Source of the DNA: Pleurotus djamor
Lineage: Eukaryota > Basidiomycota > Agaricomycetes > Agaricales > Pleurotaceae
Reading direction: 5' to 3'
NCBI GenBank assembly: GCA_029747585.1
Contig: JAPEVF010000041.1
Span: forward strand, 67,417 to 131,416
Length of the DNA stretch: 64,000 nt
The first letter of the stretch is position 1. The number at the start of each line of letters is the position of its first letter. Of the stretch, positions 35,774 to 48,459 are shown one piece after another. The translations under genes and the position numbers were made by a program. The notes under the pieces are model-generated. The model was not told where the DNA came from, ran no database searches, and was given only the letters and a program-made list of their open reading frames with translations.

Positions 35774-38700
35774 CTATCCCCGAGCCTCGAAAGTGTCCAG
35801 GTCCACATTGATACTGGTCGACCAAGCCCTCTCCTCAAACGCACGCAGAAAAGCGTACCCCTTGGCCGATCTCTCATCAGCTAACACACGAAGTGTTGGC
35901 CGTAGCACTTCCGACGATGTGACTAAAATGCATAAGGTCTTGGTTCGACTTATCGCAACATTCAGTCGCCGTCTTTCTAAAATGAAAGACATGTCCACTC
36001 CTGAGGTCCGTGGTAGGGAGAAAAGGCAGATAACAAACTCGGCTTCGGACCCTTTTGAAACGCAGTCATCAACAATGCGATTCGTGTAAACAGGAGAAAC
36101 GGCGAGGTCATACCTTGAAGTCGTTCGATGGTATCCACGATCACGCGAGGGCGTTTGGCGTTATCGTTCAGATTTAGGTTACTGGTATCTTCAACGAGGT
36201 CATCGATATCTGCGCCACTGCGTCGTCTTCCTTTCAACGGCGTTCGCGTAGATATTTTTTCCAGAGCCAGCTTGACAGCCTGTCGTTGATTACGATACGG
36301 GGTTGCGACGAATATGCTCGCTTCGGGTGAGCAAATCTGGATGGACGCAACGAGCGCAGCGGCCACAGCAGCTTCAGCGCGTACATGAACTTCATATCCC
36401 AGATAATCTTGTTGAAGGGCGAGCGTCTCGAGCTGAATCATCGAGAGAGAAACAGGAAGGTTCTCTTGAGTGATGGAGCTTGGGAGACCAAATACTCCGG
36501 AAGAAGAAAGGATGGATTGTATACCTCCTTCGGTCGAAAGAGACGGCGGGTGTAGGAGGGATTGGGGTTTTCTGAACATCACGTTGGATAGAGCGAGGAA
36601 GAAAGCCTTGACCTGCGTGATAATAGAGGGGTCGACGCCATTTATCGTTCCATGTTGAATGGCTTGCAGCTGGCGGGCCAGATCTGTTTCCTGTGTCTTC
36701 TGTGGTTTGAATGGTCGTTTATAGATAGTTGATATGTATTCGCCCAGATCAGGGTTAAGTCTAGTGTAGAAACAACATATTTTAGGATGCAAGAGATACC
36801 ACAATATTGAGAATGCCTTACCTGAAGTTCTCCCGGAGTTGGACGATAGATCCTTGAGATTGAGAAGAGGACTCTATAGTCCCCAAGGAGCCTTGACTAC
36901 CAGGTTCATCCCGCGGTTGCGGTTGGGAAGTTGGTGTGGCCAACATCAAATAATCCAGGATTGATCCAAACAGTTTCTTGGTGGCTGATGGATACGATCC
37001 CGATAAAATGGGTGCCAATTGCTCAGAGTCGCCAGCGAATATCATTCTCCCTTCAGGCTTCAATGCACGTAGGACCAAAGCTGCTTGCGATAGGCCCAGT
37101 TGTCCTGCTTCGTCAAGAACTACTGCGTCGACTTCGATGGCGTGCTCTTTGCTGAAATTATATAACTAGGACGCGAATCAACCTTGGTGCGCACCGTCGA
37201 TCACAATAATCCACTCACCTGGTAAACTGTCCCAGCGTAGATATATCTATTGGACGTCTCTGTCAGAGAGGGAGCTTGATGGGTTTTGCCAACGAAGACC
37301 CTTTCCCTCTTCACGTCGTCTAGCCAATTCGAACTGAGATGATTGATATTTTTATAGCATTTCGATAGAAAGTCAAGCTTTTCCAGACAAGCATCAATAG
37401 CGATGTTTGTCATGGCCGAAATAAAAATAATGCGAGTATCGTTGACTCCCAGCCTTCTCTCTGCATCGAGTAGGCGCAGAATCGAGAGGGCGATGGTGTG
37501 AGTCTTCCCCGTTCCTAAATTCCGGGAGTTGAATTGCGCGCATTCGCGTAGACGACTTTTCACCTACCTGGAGGTCCCCAAACAACAGACAATCGAGTTG
37601 ACAGTACCCGCTTGGCAGCTTCTCTCTGGGATGCTTGCAATGTGAGAAAACTCGCGGTGTCATTTCCTAGCGTCTGAAGTTCTTGGAACATTCGCTGAAG
37701 GCTCGCGGCAGTGTGAAGTATACGGTCCGTGCCGACGCTCATGTGACGCAGTGAACGAGGATCTTTGATAAGTTGCCAGAAAGGCAGTGATGTTGGATCA
37801 CCAAAGTTACCTCGAACGTCCAGCTCAAAGAGAGTCGTGAGGACCTTAGAGGTGTTGAAGTCCACCAGACGGGGGGAGAGGCGGTATCTTCGTCCCACAG
37901 CCAATCGGAATGCTCCTCCGGTCCATATTTGGAGCGTTAATGTCGCTTGCTTCCGTCGTCCACTTGAGACACCAAGCAAGTCAGCTAGAGCAAGATTGTC
38001 TTGCACGACGGGGTGTTGGTTTTCCCAGGAATCAGTGGAATTGACGCCGAGGGGAAAGTGGAGATTGGCAACACTGAGATCGTCGAACAAAGCTTCGACA
38101 GGAATTTCCTCGGTGTCATCTCCTTCTGCGACAAGTAGGTACTCATAAAAGTTCTTCTCCTTGTCGATGAGCATGTCAATGGCACCAGAGACAACCTTAA
38201 AATGACGCTCAATTCTGCTCCCGACAGTGGCAGATTGGTATTCAATGATGGGGGCATCAGGGCATCCTTCGATGCGCGCCTTCCATAAGTCTGTGAGTCT
38301 CGATAAAACCTCGAACTGTGAGCAACATTAGACAGCGTCGCCGAGCCAAGAAGGATAAGATAACTGACTTGCTGCATGAAGAACAATTTTCTGAGATGCT
38401 CCTCTTCGCAGATATCCATACAATTAGCGGTGAGTCGTCTACCAGGATTGACAAGTATATTGGGACGGCCCGCCGCTGGGTTGCTCACCCTGGCGCGTAG
38501 GCTCTTCAATATAGAATAAACATATCTAATGGGGTCATGAATAGACTGGCAATCGTGGGTTGACGAGCGACTTACACATTGCGCCACTTCAGTTTACTTT
38601 GCACATCGCCAATGGCTGCGGACGTGAGACTTGCTAGTATGTCGTCGTCTTTAGGGCATTCACGACCTAGATCCTCCGTGACTAACGTATTCGCGCATTC

Positions 38701-40560
38701 TTCAAAGTCCCAGTACCCTGGAACTGGTAGCGCAAGTAATCTGTTGACTTCAGATTTGATGGACACAACCCGGGGTAGTTGTCCAAGCAACGTTCGTCTA
38801 CTTTCATCCTCGGCCATCGAATTTCGGATTTCAAACTCCAGGAAAACGTCGCGAAGCTTGGCTCGAATCGCGGAGCTCAGATTCGTAGATGCATCTGGCT
38901 TGATCCCCAGTCTCTCAGCACATATTTCTAGACTTGAATGATTTCCAGGACCAAATGAGAAGGGTAAAAGCGCCCCTGAGAGGATTATCGGTTGATACGT
39001 GGTTCGAAGAAGGGATGCCCCTGAAGCGAGAGCTCCAATGCATAATCGTAGGTCTTCATCCGAGTCAGTGAGATTGAGCGCAGAGTCTACTAGGTGAGAT
39101 TGAAGAGCTGAGTGTTCTGCAGAAGAAAAGACATAGAACTGAGTGGTCGGGGTCGGTTTAATTTGTAAGATATCTCTGATGATAGAGGCCAGTGCGGAGA
39201 CAAGATGGGGAGGGAGGCCAGTGACAGGTTTATGAGTTTGAAGTTGGTCCAATGAGGTGAAAACTGATAAACAAAAATAGGAAAAAGGGAGAGAGTACAC
39301 GGAAGGATCTTTAACCAGAGAAAGGACGACAGCGATGTCCTCTGACTGAGGGCAAGTGTAACTGCGCTTCTGCGTCACCTTGTGGAAGATTCGGCGTTAG
39401 GTTTTGGTCTCTGCGAAGTGTGAAGATGATTTACTTTGATCTCGCCCGAGATAGCGGCGTCGAGTGCGGGAGGAGACATAAAGACCCCTTGGGCATTTCG
39501 TCTCCTTGACACGCCCAAAATCTTCCTGGCTTTATTGAATGTAGCGGGGTAGGTAGACTCCAAGGTTTTCCAGCGAGATGTATTCGAAAAGAGGCCGTGA
39601 AGCTCCTCGATATCCGAGATGCCAGCATCAGGTGTGGGCCCGCGAGATAAGTTTATCAGAGCTCGGACAGCGTGAGCTTCCGTGTGAGAAATATTAGGAA
39701 CAGTCCCAAGGGTACCTTCCATAAGTGAAGTACCACGGCATTCGCTCTCGTAGGGACAATTCCGACATAATGGATTGTAGTGCCACTCGACTTCATCCCT
39801 TGGTTGAACTAACAATCGGGGCAGCCTCCCGAAAAGGAAGGAATGTAAGGAAGGCGCGAGCAAAGAAAGAGCCACAGGCTTGAGGTCGCCGAAAGACGGT
39901 TGACCTGTTGGTGAAGACAGCCAAATAGCGGCTGATCCCGCCTGCCGAAAATCAGGCGGTTGTAGAATGGCTGACAAGCAAAGGGTATAAAAATAAATTT
40001 GAGCATAATGAGATGCCTGACGCGTGCTTAGTTATTCAATTCGCATAACAGGCTTTGAAGCAGTCCATACCTTGACATTATCGGAGGACTTAGCGTCGAT
40101 AATTCTCCATATAATGGTGTCCCTCGAAGGCCGGAAGATTTCAAGGAGGTCGGGTTTGGCTACGGAGAACATCACTCGATCCACGCCACCCCGATCATAA
40201 AGGCTATCGAAAAAATCTTGAGGGGGGGCGTAGGGTCAAACCAACGACGAAGAAATGGTCCCGGGTATCGTTGCGGATCATGTCCACTATTTGTTCTGGT
40301 GGGAGCGCGTCTTCAGGCAACTCTAGGAGGAGTAGTTGATCGGCCAGCCAAGCAAAGAGGGTTTGTTCCCATCTGAGTCCACGTTCAATGTGAGCTTGGG
40401 TACGAGAGGAGGGTGGCACGCCATCCTGAGCGTCCGTTTCGTCCACAGGGCGATGGTAAACGTTATGCAAATACAGATCACAATTTAGGTGGTGATAAAG
40501 GGCGAGGTTGGTAGCTGACAACCTGCCCTTGGGCATATCGGAGGAATGGGGGGAATACAT
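35774..40560 (-). CDS. PD-(D/E)XK Fe-S nuclease fused to SF1 helicase (Dna2/Cas4-like)
   Basis: A large multi-exon protein with a RecB/Cas4-type nuclease followed by a superfamily 1 helicase. Nuclease features in order: RLSATNLALYHHLNCDLYL with the first cluster Cys, RGLRWEQTL, VAKPDLLEIF, the catalytic IIDAKSS (D-x-K), HYAQIYFYTL (Q-x3-Y), and the remaining Fe-S cysteines in CRNCPYESEC. A middle region of about 450 residues follows. Helicase motifs: Walker A WGPPGTGKTHT (split by an intron), motif II VVLDEAGQLG, motif III FAGDSEQLAP, then VDTIERLQ and RRLNVAISRTK (motif VI). The architecture matches Dna2 and bacterial nuclease-helicase fusions such as the TM0106 type; a role in DNA repair or replication is inferred. 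A run of seven C residues (minus strand, near 40231-40238) breaks the frame between GLTLR and DFFDSLYDRGG; six would keep it open. Confidence 0.82.
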
Positions 40561-40963
40561 TCAGGATGCAGAACCTGGGGCTTTATAAGAGTTAGTAAGC
40601 TTTAATGAAAGACGATTCGGCCATCTTCTCTGTAGTGTGTGCATTGTTCGAACATCCAACACGCGAAGATGATCGTTGTTCGAAGTCAGATCGAGTCAAC
40701 ATCCCACGATCAGGCAAACCCCTGAGAGTGTGGACCTTCCGTCCCTGCACAAACACGAGTCAAAACACGCAAGTTGAACGTTGAACCACAAATCTATTTG
40801 GAGATACAAGTTGGAAGTATAAATGGAACATATTGATCCCGAAGTTGAAAGCCTTGGTATAATCAGAAATAAGACGCTCTTAAAGTGGTCTTCGTTTATG
40901 AGGCAGGACTAGTGGTCGCAGGTGTGTAAGTAATCATGGGAGTAGCTCTGGGGTGAATCATGC
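40561..40963. other. Intergenic, Mn peroxidase 3' flank
   Basis: About 400 bp between the nuclease-helicase start and the peroxidase stop, both on the minus strand. Nothing else supported. Confidence 0.6.
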
Positions 40964-42786
<1,823 letters not shown>

Positions 42787-43940
42787 TTCGGACACTGGAT
42801 GTAAGACACTCGTTGAGAGCTCTGGAGTTATCCTGCAGAACCCTACCAGCTTTTATACCGAAGCAGACGTATCGCGTTTTCAGATAAATATGATCTTAGA
42901 GGTGAGACTCTCCCCACGAATGGCAGCCTTCGCATTACCGTTACCATTAGATTGGAACGACGCTCCCGCGAGTTCGACAGGAATGCATTGGCGGCTATTG
43001 GCGGTGAGAACGACGACGTCGTTGAACGTAGGTATGGGACGTAGTCCAACAGAGAGGGAGAGCCAGTAGAACGGGAACCCATCTGTTCGTTCAACATTAT
43101 TCAGGCAAATGCATGTCCGCGGAAGGGACTGTGAGACGAAGTGTCGACCGGACACCAGTACCAACAACCGGCTAATCTGAAAATTAACATAGATCAGTCC
43201 AAACCGTGCGAATGTGAGTCACGGACACCGCGAGGTAACAATGGATAGGGCCTGTCGGGTATGAGAGCTGTGTCAAATAGACATCGATTAGGCTGATTAG
43301 GCATCCCTAGAATCTCATCAACGAGCCTTTTTCACGACGGCGCTCATCGCTTCCCAAGTTTGGACGCAAAACATGGAAGAGAGCCATGCGTATCACGTCA
43401 AAAAGAATATCAAGGAGACACACCTCAACTCTGTGGCTCCTGTAATTATTTCCACTTCAAGGTATATGGTTCACTCGGAAGAATGGACTTGCAATGCCGT
43501 GCACTCGGTAACGCATCTCGGTAATGTCGCGCCAAATAAGACATATATGAAGTGTAGTCTCAAGAGTCAAGGGGGAATAGTTCGAGGTTCATACTACCAA
43601 ATCGTCGTCGTTTTGGGGCGGTTATTTGAGGAAGTCTGAGGAGGTCAATCTTGAACCACTGAGACGGTTGTTTACCTCTAGGTTGGGGACAAAGCCCCAC
43701 TGGTAAGCCTCTCAGCACGGAGGATTTAGACGAAACAATGGAGGTGGGTACAGCGTTTGAAGATGCCACAGTTCCCTCGGGACTGGTTGAAGTTGGAACC
43801 TAGGAATTTGAAAGGCGCGCGCTTGGACTCTGGAGAGGCCATCACGTGCACCCCCTTGGCAGACACGGTGACACAACCTCTCTTGAGCGTGTAACTTGGA
43901 CTTGTACCACAACCATCCCTGTGGCGGACTCGATCGCACC
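42787..43940. other. Divergent promoter region, peroxidase and J-domain gene
   Basis: About 1.15 kb between divergently transcribed genes. It holds the TATA box of the peroxidase gene. A plus-strand frame at 43373-43639 has no recognisable domain and is not called. Confidence 0.55.
42851..42857 (-). promoter_or_regulatory. TATA box of the Mn peroxidase gene
   Basis: On the minus strand the motif reads TATAAAA, about 65 bp before the start codon, a good position for a strongly regulated fungal extracellular enzyme gene. Confidence 0.55.
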
Positions 43941-45438
43941 ATGGTCTCCGGGCTCACGAATGTCGTATTCAACCTTGTTGGCTGGTCAATCATCCCAGAC
44001 TTTGCTACGAAACAGGCGCTTCGTTTCCTCAACACCTTCCTCGCCACCTACTTCAATATACCCGTGCCGCCGCCTGGATCGCCGTCATATGTCAAGCGTT
44101 ATCGCCTGACTCTATCTTTTGCCATCTTTTCATATCTCTGCTACTCCCTGTACCAAGGTTCGCGGTCTATCGAGCCCAACTTTTACGAGGTCCTGGGCGT
44201 CCCCGTCGACGTGGATGAGGCAGGGTTGAAGGCTGCTTTCAAAGGGTTTGCTCGAAAATATCACCCTGACAGGCCTGGCGTTGGGATTGCTGGCGCTGAG
44301 CTGTTTATGAAGACTCGGAAAATGTACGAGTCCTTGAAGGATCCCGTTGCACGGTTTGCCTACGATCGGTGAGCCCTAACGGTTCGATGTGTTCAAATTT
44401 TTACTGATCACTTTTCAGCTTTGGACCAGATGCGCTGGATTGGGAAGGGCTCGCAACTGAACGAGAGTATCTTCGGAGGGGAATGATATCCAACTCGATG
44501 TATCACATCGTTTCCTTCGTCTTTCTCCAATTTTGGTCGGCATTTGGTGAACCTAGTCCAGTGGCATTCGTATGTCCCTCGATATCCCCATGAGCTCGCT
44601 TGTATAACTCATTTTTGCCTGAAACAGTGGCGATATATCCTTTACGCGNTTTCTTTTTGTATACGAATTCGCACTTCTCATCTCGCCACCACCCTCCTTG
44701 ACTTCCTTCGCTTCTGCGGCCGCAAATAACACTGCATCCGCAATCTTCTCCTCAACTTTCCAGGACCCCACATCTTTCTCAACCCATCGTACACTCCTCC
44801 ATATCATATTCCCCCAACGCGTGGAGTACCAGCACATCATCTTCCTTCATCATCTTTTTGTCTTCCTTTCTGTTGCTTTGAGCCGTGTCGCCCCTCAACT
44901 CTTCCCGGGTGACCCTCCTGCAAGCGTTGCGAAGCTCCTTGTAGATCGGGTCACTGATGTCGCCACTGCAGCCGACCGAGAAACCGGAATTATGCTACAT
45001 ACGGTTTTACATTCCGTTCACCCCATCCAGCAGCAACCAAGTGGTGTACCCCGACCGACTTTCAACAAGATGCAGCCAAAAACTAATCTGGATCCTGGCA
45101 TCATGAAGACATTAACCTCAGAGATGAGGGATATGATTATCGAAGCGAATTTGAGAAAGGACACCGACCCTATTGCTAGGGCTTGGAAGGACGCAATCGT
45201 GCGGGGTAGGGCTTTGTCGTTGAAGCACCCCAAGTTTGCTGCCCGGCATATGATGTCGAAGTTAGAGGGCAAGACGCCGGAAGACATGGATGGTGAAGGA
45301 GGGGAAGAGGTGACTGGAGAAGGAATATTGCCCTCGCCTCGACCATCGCCGCCTCCTCGACACGGGCAAGCATCACCGCAACGACCTACAACCCAGAGGA
45401 CATCTAGTCACGTCCGCGCGAGGAGCATATCGTGTTGA
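43941..45438 (+). CDS. Membrane J-domain (DnaJ/Hsp40) protein
   Basis: Three exons (43941-44368, 44419-44569, 44628-45438) give 462 residues once N44649 is dropped, which restores WRYILYAFLFVYEFALLI. The N-terminus has a hydrophobic segment (LTLSFAIFSYLCYSLYQGS, about residues 55-75). The J domain follows at about 80-142: NFYEVLGVPVDVDEAGLKAA, the signature RKYHPDRPG, and KMYESLKDPVARFAYDRFG. At least two more hydrophobic segments follow (ISNSMYHIVSFVFLQFW, and ILYAFLFVYEFALLI), then a hydrophilic Pro-rich tail. The HPD motif implies stimulation of an Hsp70 partner; ER membrane location is inferred. It shares a divergent promoter region with the peroxidase gene, which may be chance. Confidence 0.85.
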
Positions 45439-47014
45439 AAATACCACTTTTATCCGGTAATTTACTCGTTGCTGTATTGTACTTACTAATTATGTCGTCC
45501 TGTGTCCGACTGGTTGTGCGGTAGACTAAAGATACGCTCCCAGATTCTGCCAGTCAGAGGCAAAATGTGCTGCGTTTAGAACCCACTCGAACTTTCTACA
45601 AAGGGCAGTGGAGCAGGGGTCATCACGAGTTGATGCAATCCTGGGCCGGTGCTAACGCACGCAACAACGAACATAGTAAGGAGGTCGACTGCGTGATGGA
45701 ATAAGGTCTTTGTCTTCATAGGAGCTCACGGAGCGCATTGGACCTCGCCCTTTACTCGGACCACCTTGCCCACTCTACCGCCGCCATTGTGGTGCGACAT
45801 TGTCCAGACTCGTGGATGAGGGGTTAACGGGTAAATATAGCAAAATCGAAACGACAAAGGCACCTGGAGCCATTCCGCCCGTGCTGTGGTTTTTACGTGC
45901 CAGTGGAATCACTATACTTCGGGGTCTCTGATAGTTTATTCCAGATAACTACCCCAAAGCGCTGCAAGTCTCAGGTTGTGTGTAAAGTCGGGCGTATGCT
46001 CAGGCTCAACATTCGCCAAGACATGTCAGGTACGGACACTCATCCGTCGTGTGCTCGGTCGATCTACTCGAGGTTTTCCCTGATCCAAGGCTAAACTTAC
46101 CATGAAGCAGTGGATACGTATCTCCCTTCTGATCGTACTGATAACGGGGGACAAGCTCGCCAAGGTCAGCTCTGATACAAAGCCTTCGTTCGAATCGTTC
46201 GCGACCGCACCTGAGTCGGCCGTTCTCTCATACACTTGCGGCTCAAAGGAAGCATCTAAAAGGCTTGGCCAAATTGACTACCGTGGTCAAACCGTGGTTG
46301 AGTGGTGGAAATTACCGTCGGATTGTCGCAAAGTGACTTGGCGTCGATGGGATGGATTCCCAGTGCCAAGACAGGTCGGTGTCCAGCTTCCACTCTAGCG
46401 CCGCAGGACGAGTATTTTCCATTAGATGTGGTTCTATTTTTGGCACATCTACCGCTAGGATCCACTTTGGGTTTGGGATCTTGACCCTGGAAAGCTGACC
46501 CCTTGTACCCTGTTTTCGACGGTTAGATCAAAATATGCCTGACGGCGTAGACGGATGTATTCGAATCAAGCGACCTCGCGAGCTGAAGCTTCAAGGACGA
46601 TCCATTCGGGACATCGCTTCGACGCAGGTATCATCGTTAAGCTCGGTTGTTCTTTGTAACTATCACACAATCGAACACGTTACCACCAATGTCAGACGTT
46701 TCGCGAAAATTTCCTTGGAATCAGCCAATGGCTTCCCATCCATGTACGGGCTCCGCTTCATGGGATAGAGGCCGCAAACTTCGGCTTGGCACTGTCAATC
46801 CGCCAATGCCAGAAATTCTAAGCTCGGCCATGCTTCGCAGATACCCAATCGAAAGCACAAGTAGCCGTAGAAACAATTTCCCTAATTTAAACTGAAGGAA
46901 TCATTGGAAGCATATTTAAACCAGAGGACAAAGCCCAGTGGTTCTCATCATCCCCTCTCCGCTCTTCTGCATTCACATACATCTCCTTCTCTTCTCTAGA
47001 AACCACCGTTAACG
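45439..47014. other. Intergenic region upstream of the first OAH-like gene
   Basis: About 1.6 kb. A plus-strand frame (46102-46398) begins with a signal-peptide-like stretch (MKQWIRISLLIVLI), but no further support exists. The last 150 bp carry an A+T-rich TATA-like motif and a pyrimidine-rich leader belonging to the next gene. Confidence 0.5.
46912..46920 (+). promoter_or_regulatory. TATA-like element of the first OAH-like gene
   Basis: ATATTTAAA lies about 95 bp before the ATG at 47015. The paralogous gene has TTTAAAAG at nearly the same distance. Confidence 0.4.
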
Positions 47015-48266
47015 ATGCCTGCCCCCAACTACTTCACTACCACCGAGGCTGCTCCCTCCCCCGCTCCCGTTGAGGCTCCCGCTGCCTCATCTGAGCCAGG
47101 CGTCTACTACAATGCTCGTCTTGACCCCAAGAACTACCTTGAGGGTCCTCTCTCAGACAACCCCGCCACCCGCCTCCGCCAAATGCTCGCACGACCTGGT
47201 ATCGTTGTAAGTATCAATCGAGATGGATATGAAATCATTTGAGCTTGAACAATAAATAGGTCGCACCTGGTATCTGTGATGGTATCAGCGCACGCTGTGC
47301 CCTCGAAGCTGGTTTCGAATGCTTGTACCAGTCTGGAGCCGCCACCACGGCCTCCCGTCTCGGTCAGCCTGATCTTGCCATTGCTACCCTGAACGATTTC
47401 GTCGGTGTACGTGACATGTCCAAACGGTTCAAAATAACAATAACTCACCTCAAATGATTTTAGTCTGCTCAAATGGTCTGCAGCTTGGACCCCACCGTCC
47501 CAGTCATCGCTGATGCCGATACTGGCTTCGGTGGCCCAGCCATGGTCGCTCGCACTGTCACTCAATACGCGAAATCCGGTGTTGCCGGGCTTCACATTGA
47601 GGACCAAGTCCAGACCAAGCGATGTGGACATCTTCTCGGCAAGCAAGTCGTCTCTCGCGAAGAGTTCCTTACGCGCATCCGTGCCGCAGTGATCGCCCGT
47701 GACGCCATTCCCGGCGGATCTGACTTCGTAAGCCATTACATACCATCTCGACAAAACATTATCACTTACCGTACTGAAGGTCATCATTGGACGAACTGAC
47801 TCAGCCCAAGTTCTCGGAATGGAGGAAGCTGTCGAGCGTTTGAAGCTCGCTGCCGCTGCTGGTGCTGATGTTTGCTTCATTGAGGGCGTCAAGTCCAAGG
47901 AGCTCCTCGAGACCACCGTCGCCGCCCTTGCACCCAAGCCCGTCCTTGTTAACGTCATCTCTGGTGGACTCACTCCCCCTTTCACCTACCGAGAAGCCGA
48001 AGAGATGGGTGCTAAAATCATCAGTAAGTGCTCAGCATCTTGACATCGGTCATTGATTCTAATCATATCATCTAGTCTTTTCGCTTGTCTCTTGTGTTGC
48101 CATGGTGCACGCTTGCCGCGCTGCTATGCAGTCACTCAAAAAGACCGGAACCGACTTCGTCTCTGCACAAGGAATGGATCCCAAGGCCTTCTTCAAGGTC
48201 ATGGGTCTGGACCCGGTCATCGAGCTCGATGCGAAGGCAGGAGGAACAGCGTTCGCACAGGTCTAG
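47015..48266 (+). CDS. Isocitrate lyase/PEP mutase family enzyme, oxaloacetate acetylhydrolase-like (copy 1)
   Basis: Five exons with consistent phase (47015-47206, 47260-47406, 47464-47727, 47780-48023, 48076-48266) give 345 residues. Superfamily features are clear: ATRLRQMLARPGIV then VAPGICDGISARCALEAGF; VIADADTGFGGPAMVARTV (metal-binding Asp region); HIEDQVQTKRCGHLLGK with the catalytic KRCGHL; VIIGRTDSAQVLGMEEAVER; GADVCFIEGVKS and LVNVISGGLTP. Members cleave C-C bonds of oxo- or hydroxyacids; fungal oxaloacetate acetylhydrolase makes oxalate and acetate from oxaloacetate. Other possibilities are methylisocitrate/dimethylmalate lyase-like enzymes or a PEP mutase relative. No signal peptide or C-terminal PTS1 is present (it ends AFAQV), suggesting the cytosol. 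It converges with the flavocytochrome gene to its right. The expressed-looking start has a C-rich leader. Confidence 0.85.
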
Positions 48267-48459
48267 ATTTTTATACCCCTGGTCATCTTGAGGATCCCGT
48301 AGAGCATTCATAATTCCTGATACATACCACTGTACTTACACATCCAAAATCAGCACTTCTATCTATAGAGTTGAACCCACCCTGAGATCTTGATGCCGCT
48401 CGTCGTATCGGGCAAGAACATTTCTATATCTGACCGAGTTCGGTGAAAACACGCCGTTC

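Noticed and set aside
43373..43639. Plus-strand frame of 88 residues in the divergent peroxidase/J-domain promoter
   Set aside because: No domain, no splice context, and it lies in probable promoter DNA.
46102..46398. Plus-strand frame of 98 residues with a signal-peptide-like start, possible small secreted protein
   Set aside because: Only the first 20 residues look signal-like; there are just two cysteines, no promoter signal and no partner exons. Chance open frames of this size are common in the window.
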